A DNA stretch of 64,000 bases from Patiria miniata (lineage: Eukaryota > Echinodermata > Asteroidea > Valvatida > Asterinidae), in contig NW_024037067.1 in the NCBI RefSeq assembly GCF_015706575.1, forward strand, positions 6,895,909 through 6,959,908. Direction: 5' to 3'. Shown here piece by piece: positions 49,101 to 53,930 of this stretch; positions within the stretch are counted from its first letter, which is position 1, and every line of letters starts with the position of its first letter. Made by a program: the position numbers and the translations under genes. A model generated the notes under the pieces. That model saw nothing but the letters and a program-made list of their open reading frames with translations. It ran no database searches and was not told the DNA's origin.

Positions 49101-49636
49101 TTCTCATGTGTGCATCGTACATGTCAAGGAGCATCAACACCAAAGCAATTACAGATTTCAGAAAAACCCTAACCCTGCCAGAGGCAACACAGTGCATTAG
49201 TTGGAAAAGTCTGGTACACTTTGATGCATTCAGCTACCAACACCAGTGCATAAACAGATAGTTCTGAGACAATGAGAGCTAGTCCCATAGAACAATGCCA
49301 CAGTTGTGTCCTGCTGCGTTGGGTGGGGGTGGGGGGGGGGGGGGCACAGACTCTGAGGCAGTTTGGCCTCAGTTTGGGTAGGCTTGTCACTCAAATGTTG
49401 CATGTTGCTGCGTTTGGCAGGGTTTCTAGCCAAAACACCCTGGAGGGTTAGGGTTAATTAATGATGCATATCTGTTGCCAACCTTTAGAATATCAGCCTC
49501 ATTCTGTAGTCTTTCCTTTGCAACTGTCAATTCTTTGACTTTGCCTTCAGCACTTTCTAGTTGTGTTTCTAACTCTGCCTCTAATTCCTGACTGCTGATC
49601 TGAAATTCATCCAGTTCTTCTTTGGCTTCCTCCCAA
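20655..49636 (-). CDS. NDEL1: NudE / NDEL1 (NDE1-like) gene, eight exons
   Basis: The exons (5' to 3' on the minus strand) are 49483-49636, 39644-39792, 37891-37936, 30966-31056, 25728-25907, 23986-24080, 21848-21930 and 20655-20730. All joins keep phase, giving about 290 residues to a TGA. Recognisable NudE family segments in order are [101 protein letters not shown] and [15 protein letters not shown]. NudE proteins are coiled-coil scaffolds that bind LIS1 and cytoplasmic dynein for nuclear migration, spindle function and vesicle transport. The N-terminal half is a long coiled coil; the C-terminal half is less conserved. About 30 residues before the first exon (the usual start through YWKELSLKYKQ) were not found, so exon 1 lies upstream in 49637-64000 or beyond. 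Invertebrates usually have one NudE gene; NDE1 versus NDEL1 cannot be decided. Confidence 0.93.
20731..21847 (-). other. NudE intron 7 of those seen
   Basis: No repeat border recognised. The stretch 20950-21030 is rich in CGCGCG. Confidence 0.6.
21848..21930 (-). CDS. NDEL1: NudE exon encoding [12 protein letters not shown]
   Basis: TTTTCTCCATGCAG acceptor and AAG-GTATGT donor. It encodes 27 residues plus two bases. It directly continues the conserved GDLLRKVG segment with [15 protein letters not shown], a family hallmark. Confidence 0.93.
22107..22136 (+). repeat. Poly-T run
   Basis: About 28 consecutive T in the intron between the exons at 21930 and 23986. It could be the reverse poly(A) of an old retro-insertion, but no body is seen. 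Confidence 0.85.
22137..23105. other. NudE intron; one unassigned open stretch
   Basis: An open plus-strand stretch at 22724-23083 (119 codons) matches nothing I recognise. It lacks splice context and lies inside the NudE intron. I do not call it a gene. Confidence 0.5.
23109..23433 (-). mobile_element. tRNA-derived SINE, second family
   Basis: Read on the minus strand: an A-box-like head near 23420, B box GGTTTGAATCC (23368-23378), the core motif CTCCGGGCCCTCCGGTTTTC and a GC-rich body, ending in (ATT)n (plus-strand AAT repeats at 23110-23129). The core recalls the CTCCGG-CTCCGG block of V-type or similar core-domain SINEs. It differs from the other SINEs here in body and tail. Confidence 0.82.
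23986..24080 (-). CDS. NDEL1: NudE exon with [18 protein letters not shown]
   Basis: Acceptor GCCATCAG, donor GTAAGTCTG. The 31 codons after a split alanine include [20 protein letters not shown], the most conserved C-terminal block of NudE proteins, close to the region that contacts dynein regulators in vertebrates. Confidence 0.96.
24538..25480. repeat. Degenerate repeat with GACATCAT / TGACGTCA words
   Basis: Scattered units with GACGACATCATCACAACG, CAATCCAATCGGACTGCTGG, GATGACCTCATCAAGACATC and GTGTGACGTCACC. They resemble the units of the tandem array at 45352 and are probably a diverged copy of it. Confidence 0.55.
25728..25907 (-). CDS. NDEL1: NudE exon, linker region
   Basis: Acceptor TTGATCCAATAG, donor GTTTGTATG. 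It opens by completing the aspartate of DEARD and continues [10 protein letters not shown], matching LRQELAVRER of vertebrate NDEL1. It then runs into a polar, poorly conserved linker with a TP-rich stretch, likely disordered. Confidence 0.9.
25908..26275. other. NudE intron, nothing else seen
   Basis: AT-rich, no repeat border recognised. Confidence 0.5.
26276..26712 (+). repeat. Palindromic-repeat unit, left part, split by the DIRS element
   Basis: Words in the order GGTAATTATCAGCATCCAGA, CACATATTTATTCCCATTCA, TAAATACCTTTTCGGTAAA, TGGAGATTGGCACGC and TGGTAGTATTGCACATG. The order is the same at 29350-29720. The missing remainder continues at 29140, on the other side of the DIRS insertion. 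Confidence 0.75.
26713..29105 (+). mobile_element. DIRS tyrosine-recombinase retrotransposon, broken fossil
   Basis: The inverted terminal repeats match: left 26713-26850 (ACCTCATCACCACATAGCAC) against right 28950-29105 (reverse complement, AGTCACCACTAGCACTG). A further inverse match at 28735-28870 fits the internal complementary region of DIRS elements. A gag-like region with coiled-coil character spans 26887-27900. A tyrosine-recombinase C-terminal region spans about 28050-28362, with the family word AHSTRSA followed by a GWSK segment. A short block shared with 17234 sits between the two parts. The element is broken at several places and no longer active. Unlike retroviruses, DIRS elements use a recombinase rather than an integrase. 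It inserted into a copy of the palindromic repeat. It looks old; the inverted repeats differ at many sites. Confidence 0.82.
29140..29900 (+). repeat. Tandem pair of ~0.6-kb palindromic repeats, right part
   Basis: GTGACACTGGAAAAGTGTTT occurs at 29156 and again at 29758, followed each time by GACGGGCTCTCGACCAATAG and GTCTTAGGTATTTATGAAT. The period is about 605 bp. The first unit is the one interrupted by the DIRS element. Confidence 0.8.
29244..29440. repeat. Near-perfect 197-bp palindrome
   Basis: Arms of about 97 bp with only a few mismatches around a centre near 29342 (TCGC-CTCCG-GCTCG). The arms include CACTCTGTTTAAGACCACTT, AGAGTCTGGGTGCTGATAAT and their reverse complements. It could extrude as a cruciform. 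Confidence 0.92.
30029..30054 (+). repeat. (GGACTC)n microsatellite
   Basis: Four hexamer copies. Confidence 0.85.
30149..30715. mobile_element. TIR element with ~225-bp arms (MITE/foldback type)
   Basis: The left end CAGCACATTCCAAAATAC is mirrored at the right (GTATTTTGGGACGCGCTG). Matching continues inward through GAGGCTC-AGCGTC, CATTTTAAAGCT, CTTTATCCCTGG, AATAAAGGCATGT and GATTTCA-GGAAAATC. The centre (about 30380-30480) is unique. No transposase. Confidence 0.85.
30966..31056 (-). CDS. NDEL1: NudE exon with [17 protein letters not shown]
   Basis: Acceptor TTTCCTTGATAG, donor GTAGGAAT. It encodes 30 residues plus one base, [18 protein letters not shown] then [11 protein letters not shown]. 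This is near-identical to the vertebrate coiled-coil segment [20 protein letters not shown]. Confidence 0.97.
31057..32022. other. NudE intron, no repeat recognised
   Basis: AT-rich; a nine-base poly-G run near 31862. Confidence 0.5.
32023..32551 (+). mobile_element. TTAA MITE, copy 1 (Kolobok- or piggyBac-like)
   Basis: TTAA, then AGGGAATGTACATCATTGGC; the right end is TGTATATTCCCT, then TTAA. The ends and body match the inverted copy at 48294-48804, for example CTTTTGCTG-AATTTTCAGAAAT. The duplicated TTAA is the target site of Kolobok and piggyBac elements. Inside, at 32362-32387, is a perfect 26-bp palindrome with arms CAACGGTGGTCGG and CCGACCACCGTTG. Confidence 0.88.
32552..33000. other. 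NudE intron, no feature seen
   Basis: No repeat border or exon recognised. Confidence 0.5.
33001..33291. mobile_element. Small repeat ending GGATCCGCCCTTG, with poly-G/poly-C ends
   Basis: The right end is GTTCTGGATCCGCCCTTG. The left end, CAAGGGATTCGGGGG, is a degraded mirror of it. Runs of about 28 G (33011-33038), C at 33053-33062 and C near 33257 lie just inside. The CAAGGGCGGATCC terminus is typical of common animal MITEs, possibly Harbinger-like; the superfamily is a guess. Confidence 0.55.
33292..34658. other. NudE intron, no clear feature
   Basis: A short self-similar patch at 34255-34300 (TCACACGCCTAGAAAAAA, then TCACACACCTAGAAAAAT). Otherwise nothing recognised. Confidence 0.5.
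34659..35990. mobile_element. Helentron-like element B with satellite core (seven units)
   Basis: The 5' end is TAACAGCATTGCTGTTGAAA, then CCCCTC. Seven satellite units at 34692-35670 follow, then a 3' part with CGGACGGAC words, and finally a terminal stem TACCCCTC ... GAGGGGTA followed by AAAA. A segment of about 170 bp in the 3' part (GATAATGGGAACACAATGCT) is present twice. The 5' ACCCCTC and the 3' GAGGGGT form a subterminal inverted repeat. Same family as element A (17680). No Rep/helicase gene is present, so it is non-autonomous. Confidence 0.75.
34692..35670 (-). repeat. Satellite core: seven units of 110-146 bp
   Basis: Unit starts (TTTAACTCAC or variant) at about 34723, 34868, 34978, 35121, 35259, 35404 and 35542. 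Each unit has CGGTGACCTTGACCTTTGA, CAATCCCAACTTGCCTAC, AAGGGCAACCC and TTAGACAGCAAAATCTCATT. The long minus-strand reading frames with [12 protein letters not shown] come from this array and are not genes. Confidence 0.93.
36036..36180 (+). mobile_element. 5'-truncated SINE
   Basis: Matches the last 150 bp of the SINE at 36246 (GGATCTCATATTTCTC, TTCATTTACCTGTCTTTAAA, GCGCTATATAAGACTCCGG) and ends in (ATT)n. Confidence 0.82.
36246..36657 (+). mobile_element. tRNA(Ser/Leu-type)-derived SINE, Deu-like body, complete
   Basis: A box TGGCCGAGCGGTT (36250) and B box GGTTTGAGTCC (36289). The body has AGACACTTAACCATTATTGC, TTCGTCCTTCGGATGGGACG, CCGTAGGTCCCGTGTGTTG, AGAACCCAGTAACAC and AGAAGGGGTTTGCCC. 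The tail is CTATATGAGACTCCAGG then (ATT)n. The TCCTTCGGATGGGACGTAAA block resembles the Deu domain of deuterostome SINEs. Confidence 0.88.
36658..37020. other. NudE intron, nothing but TACATGTA words
   Basis: 36930-36968 is dense in CATGTACATGTA words. No other feature. Confidence 0.5.
37021..37255. mobile_element. Small TIR element with GTGCAACAAGGTCGTA ends
   Basis: The left ATCGTCGCGTCAGTGCAACA (then AGGTCGTAACTCC) is mirrored by ACCTTGTTGCACGGACACGA (then CGAT) at the right. An extra internal copy (GTGCAACAAGGTTGTATCTC) lies at 37102. About 235 bp, non-coding. Confidence 0.75.
37256..37890. other. NudE intron, no feature seen
   Basis: No repeat border or other exon recognised. Confidence 0.5.
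37891..37936 (-). CDS. NDEL1: NudE micro-exon with [10 protein letters not shown]
   Basis: 46 bp; polypyrimidine tract and AG acceptor, GTGAGTATT donor. It completes the arginine of ERAKR and adds [15 protein letters not shown], matching ATIVSLEDFEQRLNQ of vertebrate NDEL1. It is too short to appear as an open frame on its own; it was found from family knowledge and phase. Confidence 0.95.
38054..38287 (+). mobile_element. tRNA-derived SINE, 3'-truncated
   Basis: GTGGTTACGGTGTTCGAC (A-box region, 38063) and GGTTCAAATCC (B box, about 38099). The body has TTGCTTCGTCCTTTGGATGG and GCCGCAGCACCTTGTA. The middle of the body is shortened and the ATT tail is missing. The head is like the SINE at 11503 and the body like that at 36246. 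Confidence 0.82.
38669..38878 (+). repeat. Direct repeat, copy 1 (~210 bp)
   Basis: Shares with 39378-39585 the words TATTTATTCCAAGCATTAAA, GGTTGCTCAGTCCATGATCC, GTCTAGTACACGAGTTTCCT and TTCATTTTAAGT at roughly 90 percent by eye. CTCAGTCCATGAT is itself doubled inside. Confidence 0.88.
39378..39585 (+). repeat. Direct repeat, copy 2 (~210 bp)
   Basis: The second copy; the two flank about 500 bp that include CCGAACC-type words (39018-39100). No TG...CA ends or other LTR hallmarks were seen, so a duplicated repeat is the simpler reading. Confidence 0.85.
39644..39792 (-). CDS. NDEL1: NudE exon with EKLEH ... NDDLERAKR
   Basis: Acceptor TTCTTTTATAG, donor GTGAGTG. 49 codons plus two bases: [18 protein letters not shown], then [16 protein letters not shown] and HNDDLERAK. 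This is the coiled-coil heart of NudE proteins, the LIS1-binding part in vertebrates. Confidence 0.98.
39985..40440 (-). mobile_element. 5'-truncated LINE 3'UTR (CR1-like)
   Basis: Read on the minus strand: GGGCTCCTTTGGAAACCAGT, CTGAAATGGACTACCCTCGT and TGAAGATTACAATAAATAAA, an arrangement common at the 3' ends of CR1-group LINEs in marine invertebrates. No coding part retained. Borders approximate. Confidence 0.5.
40571..40990 (-). repeat. Tandem array, three ~152-bp units, DR1-like words
   Basis: GAAGGTT recurs at about 40619, 40772 and 40924, so the period is about 152 bp. Each unit has TGACCTTTGAC twice, CATGTTGCATCTATGACCCA, AGTTTGGTTC-AA-TGGAC and AAATGAGACCAATTTTACAT. The last unit is partial. 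Confidence 0.9.
41343..41790 (-). mobile_element. Satellite-bearing element, two ~145-bp units
   Basis: Starts TACTGCAAGTGAGACTCGCG (also at 5953). Two units with TTGACC, TGACCT, CAATAGGCTTCTTAAGACTA and AAGTTATC follow (period 145 bp), then ACCTAACCAAAACATAAC. The unit layout (CCAAAAGCAAT, CTACCAA, TTATC) parallels the satellite of element B at 34659, so the two are probably relatives. Confidence 0.7.
41936..42112 (+). repeat. Array of ~21-bp units, left arm
   Basis: TTATTACGGATTATTAATTCG and close variants, about eight copies. The inverted counterpart is at 42886-43022 and 45119-45195. Confidence 0.95.
42317..42380. repeat. Hairpin with ~25-bp arms
   Basis: TTAAGGAAAAATTAACATGA, GGGGG, a loop, then CCCCCTCATGTTAAG and TTTTCCTTAA. 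It lies in the loop region of the foldback element. Confidence 0.85.
42886..43022 (-). repeat. Array of ~21-bp units, right arm (first part)
   Basis: AATCCGTAATAACGAATTA repeated about six times, the reverse complement of the array at 41936. It resumes at 45119 after the insertion. Confidence 0.93.
43385..44015. repeat. ~630-bp palindrome inside the hAT-like element
   Basis: GAGCCTCATAGATTAAGAAC at 43385 is mirrored by GTTCTTAATCTATGAGGCTC ending near 44011. The arms are about 300 bp with few mismatches around a centre near 43695 (GGTACGGTACAAGC ... GCTTGTACCGTACC). The open frames on both strands here are mirror images of one another and are not genes. The similarity resumes beyond 44040 after a short interruption. 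Confidence 0.92.
44450..44905 (+). repeat. Tandem duplication of ~220 bp
   Basis: Two units with TTATTCACTTTTTGT-GCCAT, AGGCTAAAACTTCGCATA, AATACCCCATTCAA, CCGACCGACCCTATTTTT and GGCATGTAATC. A third, diverged piece lies at 60290-60345. Confidence 0.85.
45352..45715 (+). repeat. Tandem array, ~150-bp units with CRE-like palindromes
   Basis: CCTTCAAAATATG recurs at 45353, 45502 and 45653. Each unit has TGACGTCA or GTCACGTGATGACATCAT-type words, AACACATC and CAACCCAATCGGAC. TGACGTCA, the full cAMP-response palindrome, occurs at about 45528 and 45569. The third unit is partial and abuts the RTE LINE. Confidence 0.9.
45716..47652 (+). mobile_element. 5'-truncated RTE-like LINE
   Basis: An RT region without endonuclease, ending in an (ATG)n tail at 47634-47651. 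Recognisable pieces in order: PWLTAE-type [17 protein letters not shown] (45852), [21 protein letters not shown] (46226), [20 protein letters not shown] (46430), an [20 protein letters not shown] block (46575), DYADDDALF (46838), [20 protein letters not shown] (47026), GRVWRN-type region and the C-terminal [11 protein letters not shown] (47515). Multiple frame shifts and stops make it inactive. Confidence 0.85.
45852..47618 (+). pseudogene. RTE reverse transcriptase, decayed
   Basis: Frames shift repeatedly along the stretch; no single frame covers it. The YADD active site is present as DYADDDALF and the AAFDSV block retains its aspartate. The C-terminal part has [19 protein letters not shown], typical of RTE-group elements that end with a [10 protein letters not shown] and NTWVRQ region. 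Confidence 0.83.
47821..48135 (-). repeat. Dispersed repeat with a histone-type 3' stem-loop, copy 1
   Basis: On the minus strand, GGTTCTCTTCAGAACC (47933-47948) fits the histone mRNA stem-loop: a 6-bp stem with a CTTC loop. It is followed 12-15 bases later by AAAAGAGATTTG, like a U7-binding downstream element. Flanking words (TTTGCATGGTG, AACAAATCTC, CGTCAG) recur at 53290-53460. No histone coding sequence precedes it. Confidence 0.6.
48294..48804 (-). mobile_element. TTAA MITE, copy 2
   Basis: Inverted copy of the element at 32023 with TTAA at both borders. Its central palindrome (48447-48464, CAACGCTG-GT-CAGCGTTG) sits at the same place as in copy 1 but has a different, still self-complementary sequence. 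Confidence 0.87.
48805..49482. other. NudE intron, no clear feature
   Basis: A G-rich run lies at 49321-49344. Otherwise AT-rich DNA with no exon. Confidence 0.5.
49483..49636 (-). CDS. NDEL1: NudE, first exon found in the window
   Basis: Acceptor TTATATTTCAG; donor AAG-GTTGGC, a weak GT site. It encodes [16 protein letters not shown] then [16 protein letters not shown] and ends at EADILK, matching [20 protein letters not shown] ... EVEALK of vertebrate NDEL1. It starts with the last base of a split codon, so at least one coding exon (about 30 residues with the start) lies further upstream on the minus strand. Confidence 0.95.
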
Positions 49637-51119
49637 CTGAAATATAATGAACACCAACAAAACAGTATTAGGCCTATAGTACACAAATAAGCCTGTTTGA
49701 TATGACAATATTTCACGATATTTTGATTTTATTTTCATATCGGAAATCGTATTGATCTCTTTAAAAAATTGGTACATCGTGGAATCCGATATGCCAAAAA
49801 TATCGTGATATCCTTTTGAAGTACCGCTTTTTGTAACCATTGAAGTCACTACTTCAGTACAAAAAGTGCCGCTAAAGCACTCCCATGAAAAACCGCAAAG
49901 CACAAATTCACTCTTACCGCAATGTTCTTACCTATTAAGGGGCGGAACCAACTGACTAACGTACGTGTGTATTGGATTTTGTGTCTTCCACGTAGTACAA
50001 ACAACACAATACAAATCTTTTTAACCACGTAGTAGACTATTACACCAAGTGAAAACATAATCACGTGTCTAAGCGCAAGCTTTATGGCTACTTCTAAAGA
50101 ATTGAGATTTTCCATTTGTTGGGGGGGGGGGGGGGTCCTACTAGCGGAAGGGAAACAAAGTCTCCGACATTTCATAAAGAAAATACGGTGCCTGTTTTTG
50201 GTTTGACGGAAATGTTTCATACAGAACACTGCTTATTCTTAAAACGATTCAATTGGGGTGATTTTTGAGACATGTTTTACCGTAAGAAGTTCGTAAGTTC
50301 ATAGAGGTAAGTTACAAGGCAGCAGAACAGAGGCAAAGACAACATTTGTAAAATAATCACTGTACACGTACGTGGATACCGCACAGGTATCTGAAAGAAA
50401 TAGTCATCGCAATTTCCACATGCTACAACAAAAGTTAAAGGGGAAGTTCATTTTTGTTGTATAGACAAAACACCGCAAATAATTGTAGATTATGACGTTG
50501 AGAAATGAACATCGGAAATTGCTTTCGGCGCGCGGCAAGCTAGCTAGCCCACGCTTGGCCTGGCCGGCGCTGGCGCTGGGGGTACAGCGCCGCTAGCTAC
50601 AGACGCAGGCCTGTGGTTGCGACAGGATCAATCCTGAGCACTGCGTATATCGGACAGCGGCAACATTCTCGATCTCTTTCTTAATTAAATAAGCAATTCC
50701 CATTCAATTAAAAACAAACACTAACAAGAAAGAATTTCACAAATTGAATTGTCAAATCTTTTTTTCGGGTAATACGATAATGTAAAACACCACTGCGGTG
50801 TTAAATGAACAAAGGCTAAGATTATTTCTTAGGGATTCCATATTTTTAAACAAAAATTTGAAGGATTTCAAGCAACCCCAAACGTACAAGTTTATATCAA
50901 CATTTTGATAATGTCAGGCCTGAAACAGTTTCCAAAGGTAATGCCGATTGACGACTATGTTGCAGTTTTCCCGCTGAGTGACCAGAGTACGTACAGTACA
51001 TACCGAGTGACTGTGAGACTAGTTTGCCAGCTGGATACATCCCGGGTACGGGTAACTCAGTCTGCCTAGCCTCGCTTGGCACAGGTACACGTAGGTCGTG
51101 CATGAAACTTTTATTTCAA
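49637..51119. other. NudE upstream intron or promoter side, no exon found
   Basis: Contains a poly-G run near 50119-50134, a GC-rich patch at 50520-50640 (GGCCGGCGCTGGCGCTGG) that could mark a promoter, and a TTAAAGGGGAAGTTCA word at 50435 that may be one end of a TTAA MITE. Confidence 0.45.
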
Positions 51120-51800
51120 AGCTCAGGTTTATTTTAGCCTAGACCAGTGAACGTGGCATTGTAAACAACGCCACGGGCCGTCCTCGCGTAAATACACTCG
51201 AAAATATTTTATTTTTTGATCCGCGACATATAACCATGTATAATTTTGCCCTATGGGTTAATCGCTTACTTGTTATGCTTCCTGTGAATTTACGCGAGTG
51301 TTGGATCTGTCATTGCCAAGAAATTTTATTGCCAACAAACGTGTTCAAAATGATCAGAAAATCAAAGACACGCATGATACTCTGTATCCCTTGTTCCACA
51401 TGCGCAAAACGATAGGAGTCCCACCAGTGGGTACCCGACTACCCGTCTTACATGGCAGGATGACCGTAATACCATGTTAAAATTCTACTAAATCAACTTC
51501 AAAAATCTGCCAAATCACCCAGTATTGCTGTTCCATTGTGTAAGGGTTTGTTTCAGGGATCTTTCAAAAAATGAATCCTATTTCTACAAGTTTGTATGGG
51601 TCATCATTTTTGGTAAATTTCTTCGAAATGACACATCCTGAACGCATGGAAAGGCACACAAAGACTTCTAGGTAAGCACTCAAACTGCATATGAAATGAT
51701 GTATCGCGGAATGATTTTGCCAGGTTCAAAATGACAACGGAACGGGGCGTTGTATACAACACCATGTTCACGGGTCTATGAGTAGGACTAGTCTAGTTTG
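51120..51800. mobile_element. Inverted-repeat element
   Basis: GTGAACGTGGCATTGTAAAC at 51147 pairs with GTATACAACACCATGTTCAC at 51752. The interior also has CGCGTAAATACACTCG and TTACGCGAGTG in inverse. Borders approximate; no coding part. Confidence 0.6.
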
Positions 51801-51835
51801 GCCACATTTATTTATCATGGGGCTAAGGTTTAAGT

Positions 51836-53000
51836 GAACCCCAGAAAGCGAGGAGTCCTAAAGGTTTGGGGTCTACCTATTATTACCATGATACTAGCTC
51901 TACTGAGTTGGAGCGCTGGAACTTCGGTACCCTCCGTACAAGCACCACCGAATAGGCATACTTTGATAAACAAAAAAGAAAAAGCAAGTTGTGCTGAATC
52001 AACGACTGTTTCGTGTCCGATATGTGCCCCGCACCATATGACAGTATGGGCTTTTGGCGCAGGGCACATATTAGCCTAACAAATGTGGCCTATTTACTGG
52101 ACTACCTCCGTAAATAAAGACCACACTATCAGTTTATTCAACACGTTAGCACTTGGTACCAAATTTATTCTCGCATTAAGACTGCGTATGCAGTTAATTT
52201 ATGCTTTAAAAAAACACTCACCTTGTTAATAACAAAGAAAAAATAATACACAAGTATACAACTCTCCAGTTTTTGTGGCATTTCCCGGTCCTTTTTGGCA
52301 TCCGTTTGTGTGTAACTCATATGCTCTCGCGTAATATACAGGGATCGTTCACCTGTCAGTCACGCGGCGCACCGCATGACCCATCATGCCCATAGTCTTG
52401 GCCCAAGACCGGCTTTGTCTCGTCGATGGTGCCCTCTACCGTTGATGTCGTTTGGCTGCGCTTACCAGCACGCACGCACGTTGGCACCAACTGCACGTGG
52501 ACGAAAATAAAACAAAGTCGGTCTTGGGCCAAGACTAGGGAACATGCGGCGCGCCGCGTGACTGACAGGTGAACGATCCCTGTATATTGCACGAGAGCAT
52601 TTTAAGTTGGAACATGGTGCAATTTGGTCAACCCAATGAATTTTTTTCGATAATATAAATCTTGAAGATGCACTCTTCCCTAAAAAAAACCCTAGAAAAT
52701 TATAACACCTGAGCCACATGGGGATTTTCCCCCTTGTTTTGGGCCGATTTTAAGGCGGATTTCTGGCTGGGGCCATATTAGGGGTTACCCACTATGGTGG
52801 TAGAATTTATACCCTGGACGTCAGTCGTAATGCAATGAAGACGTCGTCCAACCTGGGCTAGCCTATTCGGTATTCGGTGGAGCGATTGTACGGAGGGTAC
52901 CGAAGTTCCAGCGCTTCACCATGTTCACTCAGTAGAGCTACCAATACCATGATGCTAGACCCACTAACTGGGGCACTAGAACTCCTTTTTTGACATTTGG
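51836..53000. mobile_element. TIR element with ~120-bp arms, carrying a nested MITE
   Basis: The left arm 51836-51965 (GCTCTACTGAGTTGGAGCGC, TGGAACTTCGGTACCCTCCG) is mirrored at 52875-53000 (CGGAGGGTACCGAAGTTCCA, GCGCTTCACC). The MITE at 52321 is inserted inside. The segment 52790-52875 also occurs at 15645. Confidence 0.7.
52321..52600. mobile_element. 280-bp MITE with ~100-bp arms
   Basis: Left ATGCTCTCGCGTAATATACA, GGGATCGTTCACCTGTCAGT, CACGCGGCGC and AGTCTTGGCCCAAGACCGGC; all are mirrored at the right. Almost the whole element can fold into one hairpin. Confidence 0.9.
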
Positions 53001-53082
53001 GATGTGGTCTGTCGTGCTAGCGCCCCACAAAGCATAAATCCTCATTTCGGAGAATGTCAAATAAACATCATTTTTCCAGACC

Positions 53083-53270
53083 AATACAATACAATACAAT
53101 AAAACTTTATTATCCCAGTGCGGGAAATTCCATGGCCTTTTTACACGTTATTTGGTTTAAAACACATAAAAAGCACGAATGTAAAAACTACACAAACTAC
53201 AAAAATACAAACATTAAAACTTATAACTTATATTAACTTATAACATCTGTCCGTAGGCAAGTAAGATACT
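53083..53270 (-). mobile_element. LINE 3' end fragment with (ATTGT)n tail
   Basis: Minus strand: GGCCATGGAATTTCCCGCAC, TGGGATAATAAAGTTTTATT, then ATTGT repeats (plus strand AATAC repeats at 53084-53102). This is the form of a 5'-truncated LINE tail. Confidence 0.55.
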
Positions 53271-53279
53271 GTGTACCTG

Positions 53280-53480
53280 TACTGTGAGATTAGAAGGTTT
53301 GCATGGTGGAAAGATACTAAGACAAGTTAAGTCCGCGGTAGCACCACGTGAACAAATCTCCCCCGCGAGCACGTGTGGCTCCGAAAAAGAACCGGAGGGA
53401 CCCAACGCCCCGAACAGCATGCTCCGCCCGTCGTCAGGAAAATGTTTATTCTCCCGACGACAGGCAGAGCACACCGCTCG
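53280..53480 (-). repeat. Dispersed repeat with a histone-type 3' stem-loop, copy 2
   Basis: Same family as 47821. The hairpin here (53377-53393, minus-strand GGTTCTTTTTCGGAGCC) has a changed loop and imperfect stem, and the AAAGAG word is lost. Confidence 0.55.
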
Positions 53481-53585
53481 AAACGCTGAGCCCCCAGCCC
53501 CCCAGAACCACACACACTCACTAAAGAGACCCATCCACACGGCGCCACCGCAAACCCATCCCATCCCAGTACCTGTACTGTGTTC

Positions 53586-53702
53586 ATTATTATTAACGGA
53601 AATATAACTCAGAAATAAACGAACAACTCAGATATAAACGATCAACTCAGAAATATATACCAACTCAGAAATAAACGAACAACTCAGAAATAAATGAACA
53701 AC
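53586..53702 (-). repeat. ~19-bp tandem repeats AACTCAGAAATAAACGAAC
   Basis: About six units, some shortened. Inverted counterparts lie at 61686-61853 and 62571-62690. Confidence 0.9.
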
Positions 53703-53930
53703 ATCCCCAGGGTGTCGAGCAGCAGTACTCGCCAACCATGTACCATGCAGTACAGTAGTGCAGACGACATAATGTTTACTGCGGCATCCAAGATGGCGGA
53801 CACCTTGCATCGCTTCATGCGATGAAAACGTGGAAAAAAACGGAGGGTACAAAATACAAATGAAGTGATTTTTCGTTGACGACCTCCAAAGCCAGAAAGA
53901 AGTCTATGAGAAAGGTAAACCTGGGTTGCA
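53703..53930 (+). repeat. Dispersed block with GGCATCCAAGATGGCGGACA, copy 1
   Basis: Matches 61490-61685 on the opposite strand: GGTGTCGAGCAGCAGTAC, CATCCAAGATGGCGGACACC, TTGCATCGC, AACGGAGGGTA, GTTGACGACCTCC, and AAAG-GTAA at the end. Every ATG is followed closely by a stop, so the block is non-coding. The AAGATGGCGG core is the consensus YY1 site and the end looks like a splice donor, so it resembles a 5' untranslated exon of a repeat family. Confidence 0.75.
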
